Origin: Amyelois transitella
Lineage: Eukaryota > Arthropoda > Insecta > Lepidoptera > Pyralidae
Reading direction: 5' to 3'
Assembly: GCF_032362555.1 (NCBI RefSeq)
Contig: NC_083518.1
Coordinates: forward strand, 6,274,501 to 6,338,500
Length of the DNA: 64,000 nucleotides
Each line of letters begins with the position of its first letter. Within the stretch, counting starts at the first letter, position 1. The position numbers were made by a program, and so were the translations under genes. Under the pieces are notes generated by a model. That model was not told where the DNA came from. It ran no database searches and saw only the letters and a program-made list of their open reading frames with translations. Below are positions 1 through 10,000 of this stretch, in pieces.

Positions 1-181
1 AGAAGACAGCAGTGCTAGGGAGTTAATATATGTTGAGTATGAGCGTGAGTGTAACTATGTTCTTATTGTTGAAGCAAAGTAGACAAAAGGTAGGCAGAAG
101 GAAACTACAGAAAAATGCAAAGGGTATGTAAAGGTTTGCTGTTATGTGTTGGATTGAGATTGTAGTAAGTGACTTTTCAGT

Positions 182-290
182 TTATCTTTGAAGTGTGCAG
201 TTACGCACAGGTGGCGGAAGATTGTTCCAACACTTCGTAGCAGCGTATCGGAAGCTGCCACGAAAAGCAGCTGTATTGTGTTGTGGAAAT
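182..290 (-). pseudogene. Fragment of a LINE reverse transcriptase C-terminus
   Basis: Read on the minus strand, this stretch translates to a short tail containing SFRYAATKCWNNLPPPVRN and then a stop at 182-184. The pattern 'aromatic-W-N-x-L-P-P-x-hydrophobic-R' is typical of the extreme C-terminus of reverse transcriptases of insect non-LTR retrotransposons. No catalytic core is present, so it is a 5'-truncated remnant. The clade cannot be assigned from so short a piece. Confidence 0.5.
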
Positions 291-431
291 ATTAACCGAG
301 TTGCAGTCCTCATTAGACATTGTGGGAACTGTAATGTAGTAAATATATTTATACCTTCACAAAGTATAAAATAAAATAATTATAATATACATACATAAAA
401 ACTGCAATAAATAAACAATATACTTAAATAT

Positions 432-582
432 ATAGGTGCAGCGATTACCCTCGCGACTCAAGAGAAACCCGTATACTCGTGATTTGAAACCAGAACGACT
501 TGGGGATGTTCTAATGGACTCGGGAAGTTAATTCCACAGCCTAACAGCTTTAACGGCGAAAGAATTGGAGGCAAAACCTGTA
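432..582 (-). pseudogene. Second LINE reverse transcriptase tail (CR1/Jockey-like)
   Basis: The minus strand reads SFAVKAVRLWN, then an in-frame stop, then LPESIRTSPSRSGFKSRVYGF. The motif 'RLWN-x-LP-x-S-IR-x-SPS-x-x-x-FK' marks the C-terminal tail of CR1/Jockey-type LINE reverse transcriptases. The stop codon falls inside the motif, so the copy is dead. It lies next to the other minus-strand tail at 182-290 but has a different sequence, so the two come from different element families. Confidence 0.6.
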
Positions 583-650
583 CTTCAATCTTAACTACGC
601 GCGCGAAGCTATACGGTCACGTTGTGTGTAGTATCCGTAGAGGGATAACA

Positions 651-1778
651 ATGTCCTCGAAAGTGGTGAAATGTGCTAGCTGTAACGTTGTAATTAACGA
701 AGTCCTTTCGTTTATGGATCACAAAAAGTCGGTTATGGATGACGAAAGCATAATAAATATCTATGTTAGTGCTTTTTCGGAAAGTGACATTGTAACGGCT
801 AAAAACTTACTATTTGAATCCGTACCGGTTTCAAAACGTAAGATAATCCGTAAAAAGGATGCTCAAAAGAAAGAAGCCAAGGCAAGAAAAGACTTAGATG
901 ACATCATCTGTTTTTAAGATACACTAATTCGGAAGAAATCCCTATTTTTGTGGCCAGAGATCTGGAGAAACTGCCCCCTGTGCTATTCGATCATGTTGAT
1001 GTCACGAGAATATCAAAAGACATTGTCAAAATGCAACAGGATATTAGTCACATCAAAAAAGACTATGTGACTTATACCAGCTACAAGAAATACAGTCTGA
1101 AGTGGAAATATTGAAAAATACGTCGGTTACAAATAACTATGGGTGTTATTTAAATGAAAGACGCGGGGCTCATCTGCAAGACAGTTTCGAGTGTCACAGT
1201 GGCCCCATGGGATTGCCGCCTATAAATATTAGTGACAATAATCAACCCGATCTATCATTTAAAGGACCTACGTATCGAGATATCGGTCAAGATTTATATT
1301 CATTGGAGGCTACGAATAATAATACATTGGAGGGTAGACGTTCGTCACCGCACAGTAAAATAATGCGACGAGAGTCAGAACAGCTACGATGACGCATCCC
1401 GAACAGATAACCACCCTGCTACTACCTGCGCCGCCGCCGCTTATGACTAATGTTAAAAGCGCGATACCCACAGCCGCCTCGAGTGTGACTCAGACTAAGG
1501 CGTTCGCACAAATAGCTGGCGATAAGAGGGATTGGAAAAATAATGATTCGAATGAAGAGTGGAAGATACAGGTTCATAGGAAAAGACTACGTAATCGTTT
1601 TATCGGTAATAGAGGGAAAGCCAGCTTAGAGCCTGGGAATAATTTTAAGGCAGCTGAAATTAAAATTCCTTTGTATATTTATAATGTGGCGAAGGGAGTG
1701 TCCGTGTGTGATATCACTTCATACATAAAGAAAATATGTGACATCGATGTTAGTGTAGAATTAATGAATATGAAATAG
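651..1778 (+). pseudogene. Degenerate ORF1 of a CR1/Jockey-type LINE
   Basis: Three open pieces lie in order on the plus strand (651-917, 1102-1392, 1389-1778), separated by frame breaks. The first starts with a Cys-x-x-Cys pair (KCASCN) and a lysine-rich stretch. The out-of-frame DNA between pieces one and two translates to a helical, coiled-coil-like run containing RDLEKLPPVLFDHVDVT and then KDIVKMQQDISHIKK. A zinc-binding N-terminus followed by a coiled coil is usual for ORF1 RNA-binding proteins of such LINEs. An apurinic endonuclease ORF in the same orientation follows, which supports this reading. At least two frameshifts make it a pseudogene. Confidence 0.5.
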
Positions 1779-1944
1779 CAAAGGGTTATGAATCATTTAA
1801 AATATTTGTACCCAAACATAAATTGGATTTATTTATGTCGGATGACTTCTGGCCTGAAGGTATTGCCTATAGAAGATTTATCGACTTTAGGTACCGAGAA
1901 AGAGGAAAAGCCGTAAAGGCCGGGGCTAGTCAATAAATTTCAAA

Positions 1945-4591
1945 ATGAATAGTAACGTCAAATTAATAAGTTACAACTGTAAAAACGTTGTTAGATCTGT
2001 GGAGTGTGTGCGTAGCCTGTGCCGCTCGGCAGACTTGGTGGCGTCGCAGGAAACGTGGTTACTTCCACACGACCTGGCATTTCTGGGGTCAATTGATAGT
2101 GACTTCGGTTTCACGGGCACCTCCGCTGTTGACACGTCGTCGGCTGGTGTTCTACGAGGCAGGGCTTACGGAGGTGTGGCCATACTCTGGAGGAAGGCCG
2201 CGTTTCCCATGGTAACAGTGGTGAAGTGCAACAGTGTTAGGCTAGCGGCTATTAAGATCAATCTCAATGATAGTTCGGTCATCATTTTCTCAGTGTACAT
2301 GCCTACAGATTGTGATAAAAATTTAGTAGAATTTACTGAGTGTTTAAGTGAGATGTCCGCTATTATTGAAAGTCATAATGTGGAGTCAGTGATTATGCTT
2401 GGCGACTACAATGCACACCCTGGCGAGTCCTTTGATACGGAACTTTTATCCTTTTGTTCAGAACAATTGTGGTCGTGTGTGGACAGAGAACTATTACCAA
2501 CGAATAGTCATACGTTTGTGAGTGATGTGCATGGGAGTTTGCGATGGGTCGATCATTGTGTTGTTACAAGTGCAGCGCGGCCCACTGTACTCTCGGTATC
2601 TGTATTATATGATACTAGCTGTGCCCGCGACTTCGTCCGCGTGGAATAGTTATTTGTCAGGCGGTCACGCGTATTAGAAAGAACGCTGGTTCGCCGTATT
2701 AAATGTTTCGCTGCAAATTGCTTATAACGACTATATCTCAAAACCTATTCGTCTGATTTATATACTGTAAATGGCAATTTTAGTCTACATGAAAAGCCGA
2801 AAGTAATAAACATATTTATTTGGATAAGGATTAATACTGAATTAAAGAAAATTGGTTTCAAAATAACTTATGTTTATAATGAAAAAATAATCTTAAAAAA
2901 TGAACATAAAAGTGGTTATTGTAAGTAAACCTTAAGAGATAGATATTTGCTTTTGCGGACTTGTTTGTGGCAAAAAATGAGTACTTCACATCTTTAGTAC
3001 ATTGTTTTACTATATCTTTGTTGGTTTGCGCAGCGTTCGCGTGGAAAGCTCGCAGATGGCCGACTCATTCAACTTTCACCTGCATTGTTGACGTTTCCCG
3101 TAAGAAATCCGGAATAAAATGTAGCCTATAGGCTTCCTCGATAAATAGACTATCTAACAGTGAAAGAATTATTCAAATCGGTTTAGTAGTTTCTGAGATT
3201 AGCGCGTTTAAACAAACAAACAAACAAACAAAACAAACTCTTCAGCTTTATAATATTAGTATAGATATATTGGTCAGATCATTATCCTGTATTAGTAGTG
3301 TGTGATTTTCTTAATTTTTTGAGTCCTAAACTAGTAGCTTCCAATAATTGTTTAAATAAAATTGTTTGGGGAGATAGAGATAGTGATCAAATCTCAAAAT
3401 ATAACACTGAATATCACTCGAAATTAAAAATGATAAATTTTCCACACAAGTACTCGGCATGTTGTGATTCCGTTTGTGGTGATCCATATCACAGAGCTCT
3501 TGTGGATAAAATGTATGATGATATTGTATGTATGCAATCGGAAGCCGCTAAATGTATTTACAATGTGCGAAGAAGGAGAGGTAGATATATTCCTGGGTGG
3601 AATAAACATGTTCGCAATGCTCACGAGAAGGCTCGGCTGAGTTTCCTTATGTGGTCATTTCACGGTAAACCTACTTCTGGCCATATTTACAATGATATGC
3701 GTAAAAATAGAAATACGTTTAAGTCCAAACTAAAATGGTGCCAAAACAATCAGCAGCAAATAAAAATGAATATCATTGCTGAGCACCACAAAAACAAAAA
3801 GTTTGGTCAATTTTGGAAGGCCACCAACAAAATGAAACATAAGTCGAGTCTTCCTGCGAGTGTGGGTGGTTTTCACGAGCCTCGTGAGATTGCTAACATG
3901 TTTCAACAACACTTTAAGGTGGAATCGCCTCTGGGATCAGCAGTGCGGCTGGTGTCCTGTTGAGTCCATCTAGCGGGGCTATGAAAAAACTATTGAATGT
4001 ATGTGAATCCTACGCTGAGGCCCAGGGACTCAACTACAATGTGAAAAAAAGTGAATTTATGATATTTAGACCGGATTAAAACATACAAATATCCAAAAAT
4101 TCATGCTTTGTGGTAGTTCTTTGATAAAAGTGGATAGATTCAAATATTTGGGTCACTGGGTCACGGAAGATCTAAGGGACAATCTGGACATTGAGAGAGA
4201 GCGGAGGTCGTTGTCAGTTCGTTGTAACATGTTGGCTCCCAGATTAGCTAAATGTACTGATGAAGTCAAAGTCACGCTTTTTAAAGCCTTTTGTCAGTCT
4301 TTTTACACATGCAGTCTGTGGGTCAATTTTACACAGGGAGCTTACAACGATATCCGAGTGCAGTACAACAACGCGTTCCGGGCACTGATGGGACTGCCGC
4401 GCTACTGCAGCGCCTCGGCAATGTTTGCAGAGGCTCATGTAGATGGGTTCGCGGCCATCATGAGGAAGCGTTGCGCCTCACACCTAAGGCGCATGCGCGA
4501 CAGTCCCAATAGTATTCTGTGTGCGTTTGCCAACAGGTGGGACTCGCCAATGCTAGCTCGCTGGATTAAGCTGCACGCAGTCATTTCATAG
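1945..4591 (+). pseudogene. Broken LINE ORF2: AP-endonuclease and reverse transcriptase
   Basis: ORF2 of the LINE whose ORF1 precedes it. Residues from 1945 form an APE-type endonuclease: SYNCKN, QETW, then GDYNAHP and RWVDHCV. The frame is cut at 2613 by a nested repeat (2614-3267) and resumes at 3271 with WSDHYPV, the last catalytic Ser-Asp-His motif. The linker runs to about 3937. The reverse transcriptase core, including the YxDD motif, is then missing: sequence jumps to the end of the RT domain (KKSEFMIF, about 4046-4075) and to the C-terminal part at 4103-4591 (FKYLGHWVTEDLRDN). The element carries an insertion and an internal deletion and cannot be active. CR1/Jockey superfamily is my best placement; the exact clade is uncertain. 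Confidence 0.8.
2614..3267 (+). mobile_element. Dispersed lepidopteran element nested in the LINE
   Basis: It opens with actagctgtgcccgcgactt and closes with ctttataatattagtatag followed by 'ata'. A second, shorter copy with the same two ends lies at 31134-31403. No ORF is visible. A short CAAA microsatellite sits just before the 3' end. It interrupts the endonuclease domain exactly between VLYD and the WSDHYPV motif, so both insertion borders can be placed to within a few bases. I see no convincing target duplication. It is a non-autonomous element; whether it is SINE-like, RTE-derived or Helitron-like is not settled here. Confidence 0.65.
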
Positions 4592-4738
4592 ATTGCTTGC
4601 AGCTGCTCCAGCGGGACGGCTCGTTTGTTTATTTTTGCCTTTTTGTGTATATTACTAACACTTGTTTTTAAGGTGTATTTTATTGTTACTAACACATATG
4701 GATTTTTAATCTGAAATAAATGAATTATTATTATTATG
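4592..4738 (+). repeat. LINE 3' UTR and ATT-repeat tail
   Basis: Short untranslated tail after the LINE ORF2 stop, with an AATAAA-like stretch and ending in a run of ATT units (about 4722-4738). Simple-repeat tails rather than poly(A) are common in CR1-, I- and RTE-type LINEs. It marks the 3' end of the element that begins near 600. Confidence 0.6.
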
Positions 4739-5497
4739 TTTCTCCTCTTAGATTTCACGGGTCTATACACCCCGGATTTTTGAGAGGCTTGCGTGGGGAT
4801 ATAAATCCAACAAGTAGAGGCCCTTTGGAGAAGTTGATGTTATGTTGTTCTCCTGCCAAAACCCGTTCCCGGGCATATCAATAGATGATATGTCCATGAA
4901 CAGGTTTCGGCAGGAGGTGGAGCTATTACAAAATAAGGAAAAGGATTATGGGTTATGGAGTTGACGTTTGGATGGATTTAAACTGGGCTATTGCTGGAGA
5001 AGTTCGGACACCAGCTATAATCATGAATACGTGACTATTATGTGGCAGGTGGTGACTCGCCACTCACTAAATGGGCCCCTCAAATCAGTCACCATGATAA
5101 GCAACAAAGGGGCAACATCGGCGTGGGTGGCTAAGGATGTCGAGAGGTGAGACTGCGGGGCGTGAAATCATGGTAATCCAGTCAGGCACCCCCGGCGTTA
5201 TGACATTTTACACTTCCATCCTTCGAGGGTATAGCTCTCGCGACTCCACTCTGACCGGCCGGTTAAAGCAAGCCAGAGATAGGGATCCTGTCCCTCATCG
5301 GTTTCCACTCCGACCTTGGCGAAGGAAGATCGGAGGCGAGGAACAGGGGCCTCCCCTGGGAGCACTCAGGTCCGTGGGGTCGCTACTCCCCAACAGCTCG
5401 CCACAAGCTGCCCTGCGGAGACTGATTGCACTGGGAAGGTGACCCAGGGGGCGATGGGGTCGTCACGTCCCGACGCCTTATTATTATTATTAACAAT
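4739..5497 (+). repeat. Second non-LTR element fragment with TTA tail
   Basis: GC-richer than its surroundings, with no long ORF, ending in TTATTATTATTATTAA at about 5480-5495. It directly abuts the ATT tail of the previous LINE. The simple-repeat tail and the higher GC content suggest the untranslated part of another non-LTR retrotransposon. No protein motif was recognised, so the family is not assigned. Confidence 0.4.
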
Positions 5498-5871
5498 CTT
5501 AACTCACTCATCTATCGATAAAATATCATCAACTAAACGAGCAAGTGAACATCTTTAGTCCGCCATGTTTGTCACCTTTTGTTTATATAGGTATGTAGGA
5601 AAAGTACATTCTTAAGGCACTTCCATAGGATAGTTCTTCAGCTCAGAGTACGCGAGCATCAAGCTGTCACTGTCAAAGCGAAAACTGTCAATGGCATTCA
5701 GGTTTGATTGACATTGTTTGATCAAATTAAGATAAAAAATAACCTCAAATTTTAAAAATTTCCTTACTGCTTGGATTAAATTTAATTTTCTGTTTTATAG
5801 TTAAAAAATTCCCATATTCTATAATAATCATAAAGACACCGCTCTAAAATCCACTAGATTTTGCATAAACA
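5498..5871. other. Upstream region of tim9
   Basis: About 370 bp of AT-rich DNA between the TTA-tailed repeat and the Tim9 start codon. It must hold the tim9 promoter and 5' UTR. I see no clear TATA box or other core element and do not place a transcription start. Confidence 0.3.
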
Positions 5872-7580
5872 ATGGCGACCCCTGGAGAAATGAGTGAAGC
5901 TGACCAAATCAAAACCGTGCGTTTTTTATTGTCCGCGTTTTGTATAAAACTGCCATTTAATTTTAAGAATTCATTTATATAGTCACGTATCCCTTGCGTG
6001 GTAGACAGAGCCAACAGCCCTGTAGAGACTGATAGGCCATGTTCAGCTGTTTGGCTTTGTGATAGAATTGAGGACTTGTCTTAGTATTTACCCCAACTTT
6101 CCTTTTCTTGGGAGAGTGAACCATCGACCGTCTATGACTTAGAGCAATGTTGAAAATTATAGGTTTACTTAAACTTTTGCTTCTAAACTTCTACTGCTTA
6201 TTCAAAAACTTTCACTAATTGCTGTGAAGTTTCAGTGCTACCTACAACATATATTTTTTTTAATTTATTGAGCTTTAAAGGTACAATAGGTGGAATTAAT
6301 GCTTATTGTATTCTTTACCAGACTCAACCTTTAGAAATTAGCAAAGAGATAATCATCAACTTTACCTAAGACTCTGAATCGGACCTAAAAGATGTAGAGA
6401 ACATACATACATACATAAAATCACGTCTTTTACCTGGAGGAGTAGGCAGAGACTGCATATATATACTATATAGAAAACATAAGACATGCCTATTCGAAGT
6501 TTGTAAAAAACTACAGAAATATAAAAACTGTTCATGAACAGGATAATTGATTAGATTTATTGACAAATGATGCTTATACAATTTACTTTTTTAAAATGTG
6601 TGGTCCTCAGTTGTTTAAGAGTATCTTTCTAAATTGTTTTTGTTTGTTTTTCAGTTCAAAGATTTCCTTGTACAGTACAACAAGTTATCAGAGCTGTGTT
6701 TCAATGATTGTGTACATGATTTCACATCGAGGACACTACGATCTTCAGAAGTGAGTACTGAGGTTTTGCACAAAAAGCTTTAGCATGATTCGAACCCGAC
6801 CATGCTATCTTTTACCACACTCACCATCTTGCCTTTCATCATGTCTTTATTGCCCTTCTATCCATCTTCCTTATACATCTAAATTCATCTTTTAAGTAAT
6901 TTTTTTTCCAAATTTTCTACACAGTATATAGGTACCTACCTGACTATTAAGGTTTTAGAATTACTTAAACTTTTGCTTCTAAACTTCTACTGCTTATTCA
7001 AAAACCTTCACTAATTGCTGTGAAGTTTCAGTGCTATAACATATTTATTTGTTAAAAATTTTATTGATCTTTAAAGGTACAATAGGTGGAATTAATGCTT
7101 GTATTCTTTACCAGACTCAACCTTTAGAAATTAGCAAAGAGATAAATATTCTGGTGTCAATTTAAGAGTAAGAAAAATGATGCAATTTTGCATGCACCAC
7201 CTATGACTTCAACTTGCTTACCATCAGACAGGTTGAGGTCAAATACACTTGAATATCAAATTTAAAATGAACATGAACACTAGATAATTGCTTTAATAGA
7301 AACACTTAAGAATTCGACCATTCACCTTCTTTTTCACGGATGTCGTAAAAGGCATCTAAGGGATAAGCTAATTTATATATAAAGGTGTAATTATATGTAT
7401 GTATGGATTTGCAATTTTGTGTATATAATTTTCTCGTCATTTTTTCAGGAAAAGTGCACATTAAATTGCATGGAAAAATACTTACGGACAAATCAGAGAG
7501 TTTCACAGAGGTTCCACGAGTTCCAGATGATTGCCAATGAGAATATGTTAGCGCTCACGCAAAAATCTAATCCGAGCTAA
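5872..7580 (+). CDS. Tim9: Mitochondrial import inner membrane translocase subunit Tim9
   Basis: Small TIM chaperone of the mitochondrial intermembrane space. With Tim10 it forms the hexamer that escorts hydrophobic carrier precursors to the TIM22 complex. Three exons: 5872-5916, 6655-6750 and 7449-7580, all phase 0, with GT-AG introns of 738 and 698 bp, giving 90 residues, the usual Tim9 size. Twin CX3C motifs, Cys30/Cys34 (CFNDC) and Cys50/Cys54 (CTLNC), form the two disulfides of the helical hairpin. Exon 1 (M-A-T-P-G-E...DQIKT) joins to FKDFLVQYNKL, matching the known 'DQIKxFKxFL' start of Tim9. The ATG at 5872 gives the expected short N-terminus. There is no presequence, as expected for a Mia40-imported protein. 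Both introns carry copies of the same 190-bp block. Confidence 0.95.
5985..6085 (-). repeat. Partial 'gccgtgtgg' family repeat in tim9 intron 1
   Basis: Contains the internal signature 'tagacagagccaacag...gataggcca...tcagct.tttggct' of the family whose best full-length copies lie at 34243-34499 and 35153-35420. Only the 3' half is present, on the minus strand. Confidence 0.7.
6160..6354 (+). repeat. Intronic direct repeat, copy 1
   Basis: About 190 bp in tim9 intron 1, running from 'acttaaacttttgcttc' to 'tagaaattagcaaagagata'. It matches 6956-7144 in intron 2 almost base for base apart from a few substitutions and short indels. No ORF, terminal repeats or tail are visible. Confidence 0.85.
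6956..7144 (+). repeat. Intronic direct repeat, copy 2
   Basis: Second copy of the block at 6160-6354, in tim9 intron 2 and in the same orientation. The exon between the two copies is not duplicated. Either a local duplication or two insertions of one short dispersed element would explain it. Confidence 0.85.
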
Positions 7581-7642
7581 GTTTAAACAATACCTATGTG
7601 TATTTATTTTATTTGTTAGAGCTGCCATATTATTTTTTGGCA

Positions 7643-7648
7643 AATAAA
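7643..7648 (+). terminator. Poly(A) signal of tim9
   Basis: Canonical AATAAA 63 bases after the tim9 stop codon, the first such hexamer on the plus strand. A T/GT-rich stretch follows at about 7650-7675, as expected downstream of a cleavage site. Confidence 0.7.
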
Positions 7649-7981
7649 TTGTTGTATAGATCTTTTTGTGTTTGATTCATTGTATAAAAAGTAAATAGGC
7701 TATTGAGGTTGACTATTATAGTTTGTTGTTGACCGATTTGAATGTCAAACCATACAGTTAAGCATTGTCTTCAATCTTGGAAACGGTTGGGTATGTCGTA
7801 TCTGTCTACCATATTAGAAATATAGACAATAATAGTATGAATGTATCTAAAAAGGGAGGGAAGATAAATGTGTGTTTTAAAAAACAGAAGATTTCACAAG
7901 TCCTTCATAGTAATAAAGTCAAGGTTGGGTGAAGTATTTTATTAACTGAGGTCACTTGATTGGAAACTGCACTTATGTTTC

Positions 7982-9536
7982 TCATGGCATTATTTCGTAT
8001 TTCTTATAAACAAGAGGCGGCCAGCAGGGTCCCACATCAGCGCGCATGCAAATCATACTCTTTTTCGGACACGGTTTGAAGCATCTCTGTTCCGGTGGCG
8101 AGAAATCCAACACAAATGATGACTGAGAACTGGTATAATCGAAATGATAGTCGTTGAACTTGGCTTCCACGCTGAACTTTATACTTTTCCCACTAGGTTC
8201 GCTGTCGTCGGTATTCAGCACATATTTGAGAGGGTAGGGGCCATATGGAGCGTTGCTCATGTTGGAGGGCTTAGTGCAAATGCTGTATTGGCCGCCATGT
8301 CTGATGATTCTAATTAGAGGTTGTCCGACAACTGGTGGCTTGCAACAAGATGGGGATGAAGGGCAGAGTGCGACACATTTGGGCGGAGCACAGCAGGGCT
8401 TCGAGCATGGTGGTCGAGAGCAGGTTGAAGAGCATGGGCCGCATTCACCGGCTTTCATACAGTTATGCTGTTCTATCCGTCTGAGGACTGGACAAGAGAT
8501 GTGACCAGGCCGCCAACCACATCTCAACTGAAACATGATAAATAAAAGAGAGCGTTTAGAATTTTTTGAAGTTTTGTTTGAAAAGAGACAAGAACTTATC
8601 AGAAGATGAGTTAACAGCCGGATGTTAGTTATAAGCTTATTATATTTGATAGTCATGACTGAGCTACTTGTACCATTCTGAGTGTTTCAGATAAAATCAT
8701 AATTGCCGATACGTGGGAATAGTGCGTTGTTGCTATCGTGTTTACTTTCTCTAACAACATACCCTGCAAAGTATCTTTAGTGTATTGGTTTGTATTACCT
8801 AGTGACTCCTCATCCTCTAGTGAAGATATTTATCTTTTTAAATTTAGAACTAACCTGATGTTCCGGAGCGTCTTTGGCTGTGTAATGCCATCCCATGTGT
8901 TTGGGTACTGGGCCCGGTTTCACGTCGGACTTGTACAAACATCTGTGCCTGGGGAGGTCGCAACGGCCTAGACAGCTCGATGATGACTTATTTGCTGTAA
9001 ATTATGATAGCAGTTTCAAAATAAAGCGGTTGTTGAGGAATTTTAGGAAAATTCATTACGTTTAAAACTATGCTCATTTAATTTTTCAAAAGGAGTGAAT
9101 GTGTTATTTGGTACAATGGTACATGTTTTTTTTAATACCTTTTCCACCACTGCTACAACATGCCATATTTGAAGGTTGATGGTCTGTAAATTTAAAGATT
9201 GTTATATTAATAATTGAATATTAAACGCAAGTAATATAAAAAGCCCAAAACCTATGAAAGAGAGACAGTTACCATGTCGTTGTACCTACATATGGATTTC
9301 ATGACTGTGTTGATACTGTGGATCTAGGTACACTTACTTATACTGACAGGAATAGCATCTATCATCTCCTACTATCCAAATTGGCGAGTAAGCACTACGA
9401 AAAAGAAAATCGAAGTGGAAAAATTATTTTTGATATCACAATGTACTTACTGTCTGGTTCTTGAAAAGTGCTGAATGTGTTTTTTTAAGACATTTTCACA
9501 ATTGTCATATGGCCCGGAGAAATGTGGGAATCTGGT
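7982..9536 (-). CDS. Unrecognised cysteine-rich protein, multi-exon (partial model)
   Basis: I do not recognise this protein. The last exon, 7982-8527, is the clearest: it follows a tttcag acceptor, stays open for 181 codons and ends in a stop. It encodes LRCGWRPGHISCPVLRRIEQ, then a Cys/Pro-rich stretch with repeated CC and PC pairs, then a segment rich in basic and hydrophobic residues ending KKYEIMP. The exon before it, 8855-8994, has good acceptor and donor and ends in phase with it; it contains CLGRCDLPRHRC and PGPVPKHMGWHY. Further upstream, 9338-9394 (IWIVGDDRCYSCQY) and 9451-9536 (PHFSGPYDNCENVLKKHIQ) have good splice sites and matching phases. Joining 9338-9394 to 8855-8994 needs a 14-base microexon at 9139-9152 or a different acceptor. 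The initiator Met is not found. No signal peptide can be judged. Exact function is unknown. Confidence 0.6.
8528..8854 (-). other. Intron of the cysteine-rich gene
   Basis: Intron between the last two supported exons, 327 bp. On the minus strand it starts GTTAGT after ...CATCAG and ends TTTCAG. An open frame continues from the last exon into the intron, which is why an unspliced reading looks longer (up to 224 codons). The splice-site match and the protein-like exon upstream favour the spliced reading. Confidence 0.6.
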
Positions 9537-9714
9537 CTACATTGGTGTTAAATCCCAAAGGAACTCGCCAGCGGTGATGAGCCGCATGACATCTGTGAAG
9601 TGAAATGCTCGATGATGGTTGTTATTCTGTCAAATCATTTGTAATGTTTTGTTTCGTGTAGCCAGTATTTTAGATTTAAGTTCAAGCTGATTGAGATGTT
9701 ACTGACCTTTTTTG

Positions 9715-10000
9715 ATACATAAAATCACTTCTCTTTCTCGGAGGAGTAGGCAGAGAAATACATCTTTTCACTTGCCACGATCCTGCACAGGTACCTACTT
9801 CTTTCGCTTCTTCAGACTTGCAATCTCGTCGTACTCTTGACCTGAACTATTATTGCCAGAACGTCCCCGATTTGATCAAGGCCTGTTCGTCTAGGCCTTC
9901 CCAATCCAAAGTTTCCATTCATTCACTCTTCTTGTATATTTGCTTAGTCAACTTGCTTTTGTTCATCTTCTCCCCATGACCAAACCATCTAAGCATTCCC
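9715..10000 (+). repeat. Fragment of a second CATA-ended dispersed family
   Basis: Starts 'acataaaatcacttctcttt' and continues with 'ggaggagtaggcagag', 'cacttgccacgatcctgcac' and 'cagaacgtcc...tgatcaagg', ending around 'gaccaaaccatctaagc'. A short piece of the same start is seen at 6400-6455 and, reversed, at 33415-33475. No ORF is visible. It lies upstream of the cysteine-rich gene on its coding side and could interrupt the search for its first exon. Confidence 0.5.

Noticed and set aside
6785-6805. B-box-like word in tim9 intron 2
   Set aside because: 'gattcgaacccgac' alone without A box or stems; a SINE remnant at best.
8253-8504. Plus-strand open frame of 83 codons
   Set aside because: It is antisense to the last exon of the cysteine-rich gene and owes its openness to that exon's composition.
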